64,000 bases of DNA from Ilyomonas limi (GTDB lineage Bacteria > Bacteroidota > Bacteroidia > Chitinophagales > Chitinophagaceae): assembly GCF_005233845.1 (NCBI RefSeq), contig NZ_SZQL01000012.1, forward strand, positions 142,087 through 206,086. The letters are read 5' to 3'. Made by a program: the position numbers and the translations under genes. The notes beneath the pieces are model-generated. The model was given only the letters and a program-made list of their open reading frames with translations, had not been told where the DNA came from and made no database searches. Within the stretch, counting starts at the first letter, position 1. Every line of letters begins with the position of its first letter. Shown here piece after piece: positions 26,819-35,211 of the stretch.

Positions 26819-28468
26819 ATGTTTCCAAAAATCAATCCCACCACTACCCAGGCCTGGCTATTGCTGAGAAGGCATTTTGAAGAGGAAATGAGCCGCACCC
26901 ACATGAAAGATTTGTTTGCCAGAGATGCAGACCGCTTCTCTAAATTTTCGCTCACGGCTGAAGGAATTTTATTTGATTATTCTAAAAACATCATTACTGC
27001 CAAAACGCTGCAACTACTGCTGCAACTGGCAGAGGACTGCAAACTGAAGGAAGCCATTGAAGCCATGTTCAGCGGGGAAAAGATTAATGAAACAGAAAAC
27101 CGCTCGGTACTGCACATTGCTTTGCGCAACCTGAGCAACAAGCCCATTTACAGTGATGAACAGGATGTAATGCCGGAAGTAAATAAGGTGCTACAGCAAA
27201 TGAAAGATTTTTGCGAAAAAGTACATACCGGCGAGTGGAAAGGGTATTCGGGTAAAAAGATAAAATACATTGTAAATATAGGCATTGGCGGCTCCGATTT
27301 GGGACCCGTGATGGTTACTGAAGCCCTGAAGCCGTATTGGCTCGAAGGCATCCAGGCTTATTTTGTAAGTAATGTAGATGCCACCCATATTGCCGAAACA
27401 CTGAAAAAAGTAACGCCCGAAGAAACATTATTTCTCATTGCCTCCAAAACCTTTACCACGCAGGAAACAATGACCAATGCCCGCACGGCGCGCGACTGGT
27501 TTTTGAAATCGGCAATGAATGAAGAGGACGTTGCCAAACATTTTGTGGCCTTAAGCACCAACGAAAAAGAGGTGATAAAATTTGGTATTGATCCGGCAAA
27601 TATGTTCCAATTCTGGGATTGGGTGGGCGGCCGTTATTCGCTGTGGAGTGCTATTGGTTTGTCTATCGCATTAACCGTTGGCTTTGATAATTTTGAAAAA
27701 CTACTGAAAGGTGCTCATACCATAGATGAATATTTTAAAAACACTTCTTTCGATAAAAATATTCCGGTGCTGATGGGCTTAATTGGTATATGGTATATCA
27801 ACTTTTTTGGTGCACAAACCGAAGCTATTTTGCCCTACGACCAATACATGCATCGCTTTGCAGCCTATTTTCAGCAGGGTGATATGGAAAGCAATGGCAA
27901 GAGTGTAGATCGCACAGGTCACCGCGTTTCTTACTCCACTGGTCCGGTTATCTGGGGCGAGCCTGGAACCAACGGGCAACATGCTTTTTACCAGTTAATT
28001 CACCAGGGCACCATCCTTATTCCCTGCGATTTTATTGCACCGGCAATCAGCCACAATCCTATTGGTGACCATCACGAAAAGCTGTTGAGTAACTTCTTTG
28101 CGCAAACAGAAGCCCTGATGAATGGCAAAAACGAAAAAGAAGTAAAAGCCGAGCTGGAAGGCATGCCCGAAGATACGATGAAGAAGCTTGTATGTTTTAA
28201 AGAGTTTCAGGGAAATAAGCCTACTAACTCCTTTTTGCTAAAGGAAATAACACCGAAGTCACTCGGCAGTTTGATAGCTTTGTACGAGCATAAAATTTTT
28301 GTACAAGGCGTTATCTGGAATATATTTTCGTTTGACCAATGGGGCGTAGAACTGGGCAAGCAACTCGCCAACAAAATTTTGCCCGAGTTGAAAAATGACG
28401 AAGAAATAAAAAGTCATGATTCCTCTACAAATGGATTGATAAATGCGTATAAAACTTTGCGTCAGTAG
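26819..28468 (+). CDS. pgi: Glucose-6-phosphate isomerase
   Basis: A 549-aa enzyme of glycolysis and gluconeogenesis that interconverts glucose 6-phosphate and fructose 6-phosphate. The first SIS domain has [11 protein letters not shown] (~156-166). Signature 1 is [14 protein letters not shown] (~262-275), the base Glu is in DMESNGKS (~354-361), the ring-opening His in [13 protein letters not shown] (~385-397), and signature 2 is [14 protein letters not shown]. The length is standard for the bacterial/eukaryotic-type PGI. The ATG at 26819 fits the family N-terminus ([16 protein letters not shown]). Confidence 0.97.
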   Translation: MFPKINPTTTQAWLLLRRHFEEEMSRTHMKDLFARDADRFSKFSLTAEGILFDYSKNIITAKTLQLLLQLAEDCKLKEAIEAMFSGEKINETENRSVLHIALRNLSNKPIYSDEQDVMPEVNKVLQQMKDFCEKVHTGEWKGYSGKKIKYIVNIGIGGSDLGPVMVTEALKPYWLEGIQAYFVSNVDATHIAETLKKVTPEETLFLIASKTFTTQETMTNARTARDWFLKSAMNEEDVAKHFVALSTNEKEVIKFGIDPANMFQFWDWVGGRYSLWSAIGLSIALTVGFDNFEKLLKGAHTIDEYFKNTSFDKNIPVLMGLIGIWYINFFGAQTEAILPYDQYMHRFAAYFQQGDMESNGKSVDRTGHRVSYSTGPVIWGEPGTNGQHAFYQLIHQGTILIPCDFIAPAISHNPIGDHHEKLLSNFFAQTEALMNGKNEKEVKAELEGMPEDTMKKLVCFKEFQGNKPTNSFLLKEITPKSLGSLIALYEHKIFVQGVIWNIFSFDQWGVELGKQLANKILPELKNDEEIKSHDSSTNGLINAYKTLRQ

Positions 28469-28479
28469 CCTTTATTGCA

Positions 28480-28623
28480 CACGGATGACACGAATTGCAC
28501 GAATTGCACGAATTGTTCTGATACGAATGACATGAACTGAACGAATTTTTGGAACACGGATGACTAAGATTACATACATGGATAAACAAAATTTATTAAT
28601 TCGTGCAATTCGTGTCATCCGTG
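28480..28623. repeat. R3 perfect 26-bp inverted repeat with tandem copies
   Basis: Arm 28480-28505 (CACGGATGACACGAATTG...) has an exact 26-bp complement at 28598-28623. ACGAATTGC units are tandemly repeated after the left arm, and a third CACGGATGAC copy sits at 28554-28563. The right arm lies inside the start of the following gene and encodes its signal-peptide n-region. Confidence 0.85.
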
Positions 28624-29633
28624 CTTTTGAAATTCATGTTTTATTAGTGTTCCTCTTTTTATTCATAGCTTTTTATTCCCGTGCGCAAACTATTCAGGTG
28701 CTTACGAGTGGCGCAAACACTTCGCTACGCGGATTAAGTGTGGTGAATAATAGTGTACTATGGGCGAGCGGCAGTAATGGTACGGTGGCGCGCTCTACTG
28801 ATGGCGGTAAAACCTTTAACTGGATAACTGTAAAAGGCTATGAGCAGCGCGACTTTCGCGATGTGGAAGCTTTTGATTCCAATACAGCTATCATCATGGC
28901 AATCGCTGAGCCGGCAATTATTTTAAAAACACTTGACGGTGGGAAAACATGGAAGAAAGTATTTGAAGACAGTACGAAAGGGATGTTTTTGGATGCAATG
29001 GATTTTGCTGGTGATTATGGTGTTGTGGTTGGCGACCCAATAGATAAAAAAGCTTTTATTGCAGTAACAGAAGATAGCGGCAATCATTGGCATTCCTCCT
29101 CATTGCCTTACGCGTTAGATAGTAATGAAGCTTTTTTTGCATCGAGCGGCACTAATGTAAAATTGAATTTTGATTCATTTGAAAGAATATATAATCATGT
29201 GGCAGTAAGCGGTGGTTCGCAATCCAACTTGCTTATTGATAAAAAATATAAATTGCCCTTGCTGCAAGGAAAAGAGACGCAAGGTGCTAATTCTGTTACT
29301 ATTAATCCAAAAAATAAAAGAATAGTTGTAGTTGGGGGTGATTTTAAAAATGATAAAGAATCAGCAGGTAATTGCGTATTAGTATCACTTAATAAAAAAA
29401 TTAAAATTGAAGTTCCCCAAACCCCACCACATGGCTATCGTAGCTGCGTTGAATTTATAAACGACAAACAACTTATCACCTGTGGCACTTCCGGCGTAGA
29501 TATTTCTAATGATGGGGGCATGAACTGGACACTTATTTCACCGGAGAGCTTTCACGTTTGTCAGAAAGCGAAAGAGGGCAATGCCGTATTTCTCGCAGGC
29601 AAAAACGGGCGTATTGCCAAACTATACTTTTAA
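28578..29633 (+). CDS. Secreted YCF48/BNR-repeat beta-propeller protein
   Basis: A protein of 351 aa (from the ATG at 28578) with a signal peptide ending near FYSRAQ, then repeats of the WD40/YVTN/BNR photosynthesis-assembly (YCF48) type: WASGSNGTVARSTDGGKTFNW, ILKTLDGGKTWKK, VTEDSGNHWH, VDISNDGGMNWT. Each ends in an Asp/Gly-rich blade motif, so a six- to seven-blade propeller is likely. Function is unknown; such proteins are common extracellular or periplasmic proteins in Bacteroidota. The ATG at 28560 is also in frame and sits in a repeat copy. The n-region RAIRVIRAF is encoded by the right arm of the inverted repeat at 28480-28623. Confidence 0.82.
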   Translation: MDKQNLLIRAIRVIRAFEIHVLLVFLFLFIAFYSRAQTIQVLTSGANTSLRGLSVVNNSVLWASGSNGTVARSTDGGKTFNWITVKGYEQRDFRDVEAFDSNTAIIMAIAEPAIILKTLDGGKTWKKVFEDSTKGMFLDAMDFAGDYGVVVGDPIDKKAFIAVTEDSGNHWHSSSLPYALDSNEAFFASSGTNVKLNFDSFERIYNHVAVSGGSQSNLLIDKKYKLPLLQGKETQGANSVTINPKNKRIVVVGGDFKNDKESAGNCVLVSLNKKIKIEVPQTPPHGYRSCVEFINDKQLITCGTSGVDISNDGGMNWTLISPESFHVCQKAKEGNAVFLAGKNGRIAKLYF

Positions 29634-29903
29634 TAGACTTTTCTTTTTGCCAGCTATTCATGCTTAAACTGCTTCTTTCTTTTCATATTTATCCATTATA
29701 CATCTGCTGCTTATCTGCATACATAACTAATGCGCATTTTTATTCATTTTGCTTTTTTTGAGTATTGCTTTTTCATGGAGGCTGTATTTTATAAACCGAT
29801 TTGATAAAAAGCTATAGAATATCTCCTTACATTTAAGAAAATTATGCGCTTTGGCATGGTAATCGTTCCAAAAATGTATTACAAACAATTAAATCTTTGC
29901 ACT
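29634..29903. other. Intergenic region without a recognised gene
   Basis: AT-rich spacer. No terminator hairpin is evident after the BNR gene. An AATCTTTG box (29892-29899, one mismatch to TAnnTTTG) lies four bases before the CsbD ATG. Confidence 0.35.
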
Positions 29904-30092
29904 ATGGACAAGCTGGAAATAAAAGGTAAATGGAATGAATGGAAGGGTAAGCTGAAGCAGGCACATGGTGACCTGACTGATGATGATCTTGAATATAATG
30001 AAGGTAAGGACGATGAGTTTTGGGGTAACCTGCAGCAGAAGACGGGTAAAGCAAAGGATGACCTCATTAAGTGGTTGAGAGATGCAGGATAA
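29904..30092 (+). CDS. CsbD-family stress protein
   Basis: A 62-aa protein with the CsbD motif: it begins [19 protein letters not shown], continues DLTDDDL and ends [14 protein letters not shown]. Family members are small, abundant, stress-induced proteins (sigma-B regulated in Bacillus) of unknown biochemical role. The longer in-frame start at 29844 adds 20 residues unlike the family, so the ATG at 29904 is preferred. Confidence 0.9.
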   Translation: MDKLEIKGKWNEWKGKLKQAHGDLTDDDLEYNEGKDDEFWGNLQQKTGKAKDDLIKWLRDAG

Positions 30093-30172
30093 ATAGGTAA
30101 CTCCCTTGTAAAGAACCATAATAGATTCTGCTTATCTTTATCAAAAGGTATTTGTTATTACCTATCCTGCAT

Positions 30173-31075
30173 ATGGAATTTGGAAAAACAGATCCGGAAC
30201 AATTGAAATCAATAAACCTTTCGCTGCCGCCCGAACCGGTAGCGAACAAGGCATTACTTGCTAAAAGCAATAAGAAAGAACAAAAGATTTACGTAGGCTG
30301 CCCTGAATGGGGCAAGAAAGAATGGGTAGGTAAATTTTATCCTTCCGGTACGCAGGAAAAAGATTTTTTGTATGCCTATGCACGCTTATTCAACTGCATA
30401 GAGTTAAACACTACTTACTACCAGATACCGGCTGTAGCGCAGGTGCAAAAATGGAGAGCAACAGCCGGTCCTGGTTTTAAATTCTGCCCTAAATTTCCCC
30501 AGTTTATTACGCATGTACAGCGCCTTACCAACTGTATGGCAGAAACCATTGCATTTATTAATGCCATCAGCGCTTTTGAAGATAGTTTAGGCCCGTTGTT
30601 CTTAATGCCGCACCCACAAATGGGTCCGAATGCTTTAGGAATCATTGAAAAATTTATTGCTAAACTGCCCGCTGATTTAGACTTGTTTCTGGAGCTGCGA
30701 CATCCTTTATGGTTTGCTAATGGACTTAATAAGCAACTCTATGACATGGCAAGACATTACGATGTAGGATTGATTATAACCGATGCTGCCGGCCGGCGCG
30801 ATTGTGTGCACATGTACTTAACCAAGCCCGAAGCATTTATACGTTTTGTAGGTAATGAGCTACATCCCACAGATTATGCACGTATTGATGAATGGGTAAA
30901 CCGCATTAAGTTGTGGCTGGATGAAGGCTTACCTTCGCTGTACTTCTTCATGCACCAACACAACAGGGTAGATGCGCCGGTACTGAATAAGTATTTGGTA
31001 GAAAAGCTGAATGAAGTTTGTCATTTGCATTTGCCTGTTCCGCAAATGCACGATGCGCAAGGTGTGTTGTTTTAA
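30173..31075 (+). CDS. DUF72 (YecE-like) domain protein
   Basis: A protein of 300 aa with the TIM-barrel-like DUF72 fold. Characteristic segments are IYVGCPEWGKKEWVGKFYP (~41-59), FNCIELNTTYYQIP (~78-91), WRATAGPGFKFCPKFPQFITH, LELRHPLWF, and the ending YFFMHQHNRVDAPVLNKYL with VRFVGNELH before it. The biochemical function of the family is not established. TTG at 30152 is the first in-frame start, but the ATG at 30173 fits better. It converges on the symporter gene, with only 4 bp between stop codons. Confidence 0.88.
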   Translation: MEFGKTDPEQLKSINLSLPPEPVANKALLAKSNKKEQKIYVGCPEWGKKEWVGKFYPSGTQEKDFLYAYARLFNCIELNTTYYQIPAVAQVQKWRATAGPGFKFCPKFPQFITHVQRLTNCMAETIAFINAISAFEDSLGPLFLMPHPQMGPNALGIIEKFIAKLPADLDLFLELRHPLWFANGLNKQLYDMARHYDVGLIITDAAGRRDCVHMYLTKPEAFIRFVGNELHPTDYARIDEWVNRIKLWLDEGLPSLYFFMHQHNRVDAPVLNKYLVEKLNEVCHLHLPVPQMHDAQGVLF

Positions 31076-31079
31076 TACC

Positions 31080-32315
31080 TTATTGCAATACTGCTGCTTT
31101 GTCCATATCTATTTCTTTCTCCCATTTAGCCATAATAACCGTGGCAGTTGCATTGCCAATAATATTGGTGATAGCTCTTGCTTCGCTCATAAAACGGTCA
31201 ATACCTAAGATAAGCGTAAGTCCGGCTACCGGCACATGTCCCACGATTGGGAGCGTGGCAGCCAGGGTAATAAAACCGCTGCCTGTAACACCCGCCGCTC
31301 CTTTGGAAGTAACCAGTAAAACCAGCAACAGCGATAATTGATGACCTACATCAAGTGGTGTATCGGTGGCTTGTGCAATAAACACGGCTGCCATCGTAAG
31401 GTAAATAGAAGTGCCATCGAGATTGAAAGAATAACCGGCAGGAATAACCAGTCCAACAACAGAAGGCGAGCAACCTGCATTCTCTAACTTTTCAATCAGC
31501 GGCGGTAAGGCAGATTCTGATGAAGACGTACCAAGCACAATCAGCAATTCACTTTTAATGTAAGAAAGTAATTTGAAAATACTAAAACCAAACAGCTTTA
31601 ATACGGCGCCCAATACAACAATAATAAATAATAAACAGGTGAGATAAAAAGTAATCATCAGCCCGGCAAGTGGTTTTAATTGTGCTATGCCATACGCACC
31701 AATGGTATAACTCATAGCACCTAAAGCGCCTATCGGCGCCGTTTTCATAATGATATTAATAACAGCAAACAAGCCATGCGAAACCGATTGTATAATAGCA
31801 ATTGCCGGCTGTGCTTTGGTGCCAATTTTGGATAAACCAAAACCAAATAAAACCGAAAAGAATAATACCGGCAGCAGGTCTGTTTGGGTAAAAGCGCCCA
31901 CTATTGTTTCAGGGATGATATGCAATAAAAATTCGGTGGTGCTTTGTGGTGCGTGTTGCTTTATACCGATGGCAGATGCATCCAGCGTGGCGGCATTGAT
32001 GTGCATGCCGCTGCCGGGATGAAAGAGGTTGATTAACAGCAATCCAATCAGCAAAGCCAGCGTAGTCATTACTTCGAAATATACGAGCGATTTGATGCCC
32101 ACACGTCCTACTTTTTTTCTATCTTCCATGCCGGCGATGCCTGTAACAATAGTGCAAAAAATAACAGGCGCAATCATCATTTTTATCAGCCTGATAAATG
32201 CATCGCCCAACGGCTTTAACTGCACGGCAAAATTGGGAAAGAAATGCCCTAGTAAAACGCCGCCAACAATGGCCAATAATACATAGAAGTAAAGACTGCC
32301 TGTGATTCTTCGCAT
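31080..32315 (-). CDS. Dicarboxylate/amino acid:cation symporter (DAACS family)
   Basis: A protein of about 411 aa from the ATG at 32315, with eight helices and two re-entrant loops. The serine-rich loop motif [10 protein letters not shown] and the substrate/cation site [14 protein letters not shown] are both clear. These features place it in the GltP/DctA (SLC1) family, which imports glutamate, aspartate or C4-dicarboxylates with Na+ or H+. The TTG at 32408 would add a 31-residue basic lead not seen in the family, so the internal ATG, followed by [15 protein letters not shown], was chosen. Its stop lies 4 bp from the converging DUF72 stop. Confidence 0.92.
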   Translation of the reverse strand: MRRITGSLYFYVLLAIVGGVLLGHFFPNFAVQLKPLGDAFIRLIKMMIAPVIFCTIVTGIAGMEDRKKVGRVGIKSLVYFEVMTTLALLIGLLLINLFHPGSGMHINAATLDASAIGIKQHAPQSTTEFLLHIIPETIVGAFTQTDLLPVLFFSVLFGFGLSKIGTKAQPAIAIIQSVSHGLFAVINIIMKTAPIGALGAMSYTIGAYGIAQLKPLAGLMITFYLTCLLFIIVVLGAVLKLFGFSIFKLLSYIKSELLIVLGTSSSESALPPLIEKLENAGCSPSVVGLVIPAGYSFNLDGTSIYLTMAAVFIAQATDTPLDVGHQLSLLLVLLVTSKGAAGVTGSGFITLAATLPIVGHVPVAGLTLILGIDRFMSEARAITNIIGNATATVIMAKWEKEIDMDKAAVLQ

Positions 32316-32417
32316 TAAAAGTGCTGGTTTAAATATTATAGTGCAAAGAAGTAAAAAACCAATACTTTTCCGTTTTCTTTCTGCATTATTCTTAAAAATA
32401 GTTGTCAAATCTGGTTT

Positions 32418-32867
32418 ATGGGAAATTTGGGCTTTCAGGAATTATTGCTTTTAGCATTTGTATTGGTATTTATGGTGACTGTCATTTTATTCCTGATTAC
32501 TTTACAAAATACTCTAAAAGCAGTTGAACCCGAAAATCGCACCATGAATCCGGGTAACGTTTGGCTGATGCTGATCCCATTTTTCAATGCTATTTGGGTG
32601 TTTATAGTAGTGAATGCAATAGCCAACAGCAGCCAAACGCAATTAGAGCTGTATGGCGAGTATAGTGGGCAAAAAGTTACTTATAATATTGGTATGGCAT
32701 GGGCAATTTGTTCAGTGTTAAACTGGGTTCCAATAATAGGTTTAATTGCCGGTTTTGCCGCTCTTATTTTGTTTGTAGTTTATTGGATAAAAGTAAATGA
32801 AACAAGAAAGCAATTGCTTGTACTAAAGCAGTTACACGAAAGCAGGGAAGATGCTTCTATCTTGTAG
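32418..32867 (+). CDS. Four-helix membrane protein, unknown
   Basis: A 149-aa membrane protein with hydrophobic segments at ~8-28, ~45-66, ~92-112 and ~115-133 (the last two close together) and a helical basic tail. A conserved-looking Pro-rich middle, [23 protein letters not shown], is of a type I associate with Bacteroidota-wide hypothetical proteins; no function is known to me. It is transcribed away from the symporter gene, with a shared spacer of about 100 bp. Confidence 0.72.
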   Translation: MGNLGFQELLLLAFVLVFMVTVILFLITLQNTLKAVEPENRTMNPGNVWLMLIPFFNAIWVFIVVNAIANSSQTQLELYGEYSGQKVTYNIGMAWAICSVLNWVPIIGLIAGFAALILFVVYWIKVNETRKQLLVLKQLHESREDASIL

Positions 32868-32876
32868 CATCGTTTA

Positions 32877-34766
32877 CTACATCATCTCACTCAATTCCAG
32901 CCAGCGCATTTCTTTAGCGTTTATTTCGTTGGCAATATCACCAATGCGGTTGCTCCACAAGGTTATCTGGTCGTAAGGCGCATCGGCATTGCCCAACTGC
33001 TGCTCCAATTGTTGCTTTTCTGCCTCCAGCGCTGCAAGCTCTTTTTCCAGCATTTCAAATTCCCGTTTTTCTTTATAGCTCGGCTTGCGTTTACTGTCCA
33101 CACGCATTGGTGGCTGATTGCTGTTGCTTTGTTGAATAACAGGTTTTGCTTCAGCAACTACCTTCTTTGCTTCATTTTGCTTTTCTTCCAATCGATATTG
33201 CGTGTAGTTGCCGGGGAAGTCCCTTACCACACCATCGCCTTCAAACACAAATAAATGGTCTACCAATCTGTCCATAAAATAACGGTCGTGCGAAACAATG
33301 AGAAGGCAGCCCTGATACTCACTTAAGAAATTTTCGAGCACTGCCAATGTGGGTAAATCAAGGTCGTTTGTTGGTTCGTCTAATATTAAAAAGTTAGGAT
33401 TGCGGAACAAAATAGTAAGCAATTGCAGCCGCTTTTTTTCGCCGCCGCTTAATGAATTCAAGTACGTGTATTGCTTTTCGGGCGGAAACAAAAACAGCTC
33501 TAAAAATTGCGCCGCACTTAAACTGCCACCCTTAGCTAATGGGAAACTTTCGGCAAATGTTTTTACATATTCAATCACACGCAGGTTGTCTTTTATTACC
33601 AATCCCAGTTGCGAAAAATTGCCAAAAATTACTGTATCCCCAAGGTTTACTTTGCCGCTGTCGGGCTGTTCCAGCCCTTGAAGTATGTTTAAAAAAGTAG
33701 ATTTACCAACGCCATTTTTGCCAATAATACCAATGCGTTCACCTTTGCTGAATGTATAATCAAAGCCTTTTAAAATGGGTTTGTCGCCGTAACTCTTATA
33801 CACTTTTTTCAGTTCGGCTACTTTGCCACCAAGCCTGCTCATTTTTACTCCTAACTGCATTTGCGCATCAGCTATTTTTTGTTTGGCTTTTGCTTCCACT
33901 TCGTAAAAGTTGTCCTGCCGCGATTTGCTTTTGGTAGTGCGTGCCTTAGGTTGCTTGCGCATCCATTCCAGTTCTTTGCGATATTCATTTTTAGCTTTAT
34001 CAATACTCGCATTTTCACTTTCCAGGCGCGCTGCTTTTTTTTCTATATAATTTTCGTAATCGCCCTTATATACGTACATATTGCTCCTTTCCAGTTCCCA
34101 TATCTCACTGCACACTGCATCTAAAAAATAACGGTCGTGTGTCACCAGCAACAGCGTTACATTTTCCTGGTTCAGATAATGTTCCAGCCATTCAATCATT
34201 TCCACATCAAGATGGTTGGTTGGTTCGTCCATCATCAGCAGGGTGTGCTTATGCTCAAAGCCTATATCTATAAGGGTTTTAGCGAGTGCCACACGTTTGC
34301 GCTGCCCGCCACTCAATTCACTTACTATGTTTTGTAAATGATGAATATTCAGCTTGCCTAATATCTGCTTTACTTTAGCTTCAAAGTTCCAGGCGCCCAA
34401 TTCATCCATTCTGGTAATCGCCGCTGCAATCAGGTGTCCGTCATTACTTTCTTCTGCATCTTCATATTGCCGTATGGCATCCATTACCGGGTGTGCCGTA
34501 TGAAAAATATTTTCCAGTACTGTTTTCGCTTCATCAAACTTCGGGTCCTGCTCAAAGAGTGCTACTGTTACTTCTTTATTTATCCAAAGCTTGCCTTCAT
34601 CTACTGTTTCGCTGCCGGCAAGTATGCGCAGCAGTGTGCTTTTGCCTACGCCATTGCGGGCAATCAGCGCTATCTTGTCGCCTTCATTTATATTGAAAGA
34701 AATATTTTGAAACAAAGGCGTTACCCCAAAACTCTTCGTTAATCCTTCTGCTGAAATATAATGCAT
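32877..34766 (-). CDS. ABC-F family ATPase (Uup-like)
   Basis: A protein of 629 aa with two ABC domains and no membrane segments. Walker A motifs are ARNGVGKST and GKNGVGKST, the signature motifs LSGGQRKRVALA and LSGGEKKRLQL, and the Walker B motifs MMDEPTNHLD and ILDEPTNDLD. A linker helix bears KQPKARTTKSKSR. The C-terminal coiled coil (about the last 70 residues, MLEKELAALEAEKQQLEQQL) is typical of Uup. ABC-F proteins act on ribosomes. The ATG at 34766 (MHYISAEGLTKSFG) is preferred to 34799, and an exact TATCTTTG box ends only 4 bp before it. Confidence 0.93.
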   Translation of the reverse strand: MHYISAEGLTKSFGVTPLFQNISFNINEGDKIALIARNGVGKSTLLRILAGSETVDEGKLWINKEVTVALFEQDPKFDEAKTVLENIFHTAHPVMDAIRQYEDAEESNDGHLIAAAITRMDELGAWNFEAKVKQILGKLNIHHLQNIVSELSGGQRKRVALAKTLIDIGFEHKHTLLMMDEPTNHLDVEMIEWLEHYLNQENVTLLLVTHDRYFLDAVCSEIWELERSNMYVYKGDYENYIEKKAARLESENASIDKAKNEYRKELEWMRKQPKARTTKSKSRQDNFYEVEAKAKQKIADAQMQLGVKMSRLGGKVAELKKVYKSYGDKPILKGFDYTFSKGERIGIIGKNGVGKSTFLNILQGLEQPDSGKVNLGDTVIFGNFSQLGLVIKDNLRVIEYVKTFAESFPLAKGGSLSAAQFLELFLFPPEKQYTYLNSLSGGEKKRLQLLTILFRNPNFLILDEPTNDLDLPTLAVLENFLSEYQGCLLIVSHDRYFMDRLVDHLFVFEGDGVVRDFPGNYTQYRLEEKQNEAKKVVAEAKPVIQQSNSNQPPMRVDSKRKPSYKEKREFEMLEKELAALEAEKQQLEQQLGNADAPYDQITLWSNRIGDIANEINAKEMRWLELSEMM

Positions 34767-34770
34767 GGCG

Positions 34771-34778
34771 CAAAGATA
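34771..34778 (-). promoter_or_regulatory. Candidate -7 promoter box four bases before the ABC-F start
   Basis: On the minus strand the sequence reads TATCTTTG, an exact TAnnTTTG match, followed by CGCC and the ATG. If used, transcription would begin at or next to the start codon, giving a leaderless or nearly leaderless mRNA. The -33 position is weak (TTAT). Confidence 0.5.
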
Positions 34779-35211
34779 AGCGAACGAAGTGCGATACATA
34801 AAAGCGACACGTACTATACTGCCAGCTAAATTGCGCCCGGTTTTTCAGGAGGTGCTACCCGCCGGTAACGCTCTGTTGGGTGGTGTCGCACCTTCTGGAA
34901 TAAGATTGTGGTCTCAGGTATTATTTAGTTGGCAGTGTACTTGCAATATGGTAAGCCTTTCAATTGCACTTCACGAGGTGAAGAACTATAAAAAATTACC
35001 AGGCTTTCTTTGGGTAATTTGCAGTCACCGTAGTAATAATAAACGATCAACTTTCCGGTTCAACATATAGTTAGTGTTTTTTATATAAACTAACAACTGG
35101 TTTCTTTTGCCCGCCTCAATCGTCTTTTTACCGATCATTTATCAATTTTAATGCTTATAGAACTGTTAATTTAAAATTTATCTATACTTTCCTGCTCTAA
35201 ATCAATTGCTA
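34779..35211. other. Intergenic region with R5 repeat
   Basis: Spacer between the ABC-F and M4 genes. It carries the R5 hairpin repeat (34849-34893) and a small TTCACGAGGTGAA hairpin near 34968. The rest is AT-rich with no credible ORF. Confidence 0.4.
34849..34893. repeat. R5 hairpin repeat, copy A
   Basis: AGGTGCTACCC (34849-34860) lies opposite GGGTGGTGTCGCACCT (34878-34893). The right half matches copy B at 57925-57966 (ACGGGTGGTGTCTCACC). Confidence 0.55.

Noticed and set aside
26692..26880. Open frame before pgi
   Set aside because: It overlaps the pgi start in another frame, has no family features and is low in coding character.
28478..28625. CRISPR-like look of the repeated ACGAATTGC units
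   Set aside because: The units are short, adjacent and uneven, with no equal spacers and no cas genes nearby; it is an inverted and tandem repeat.
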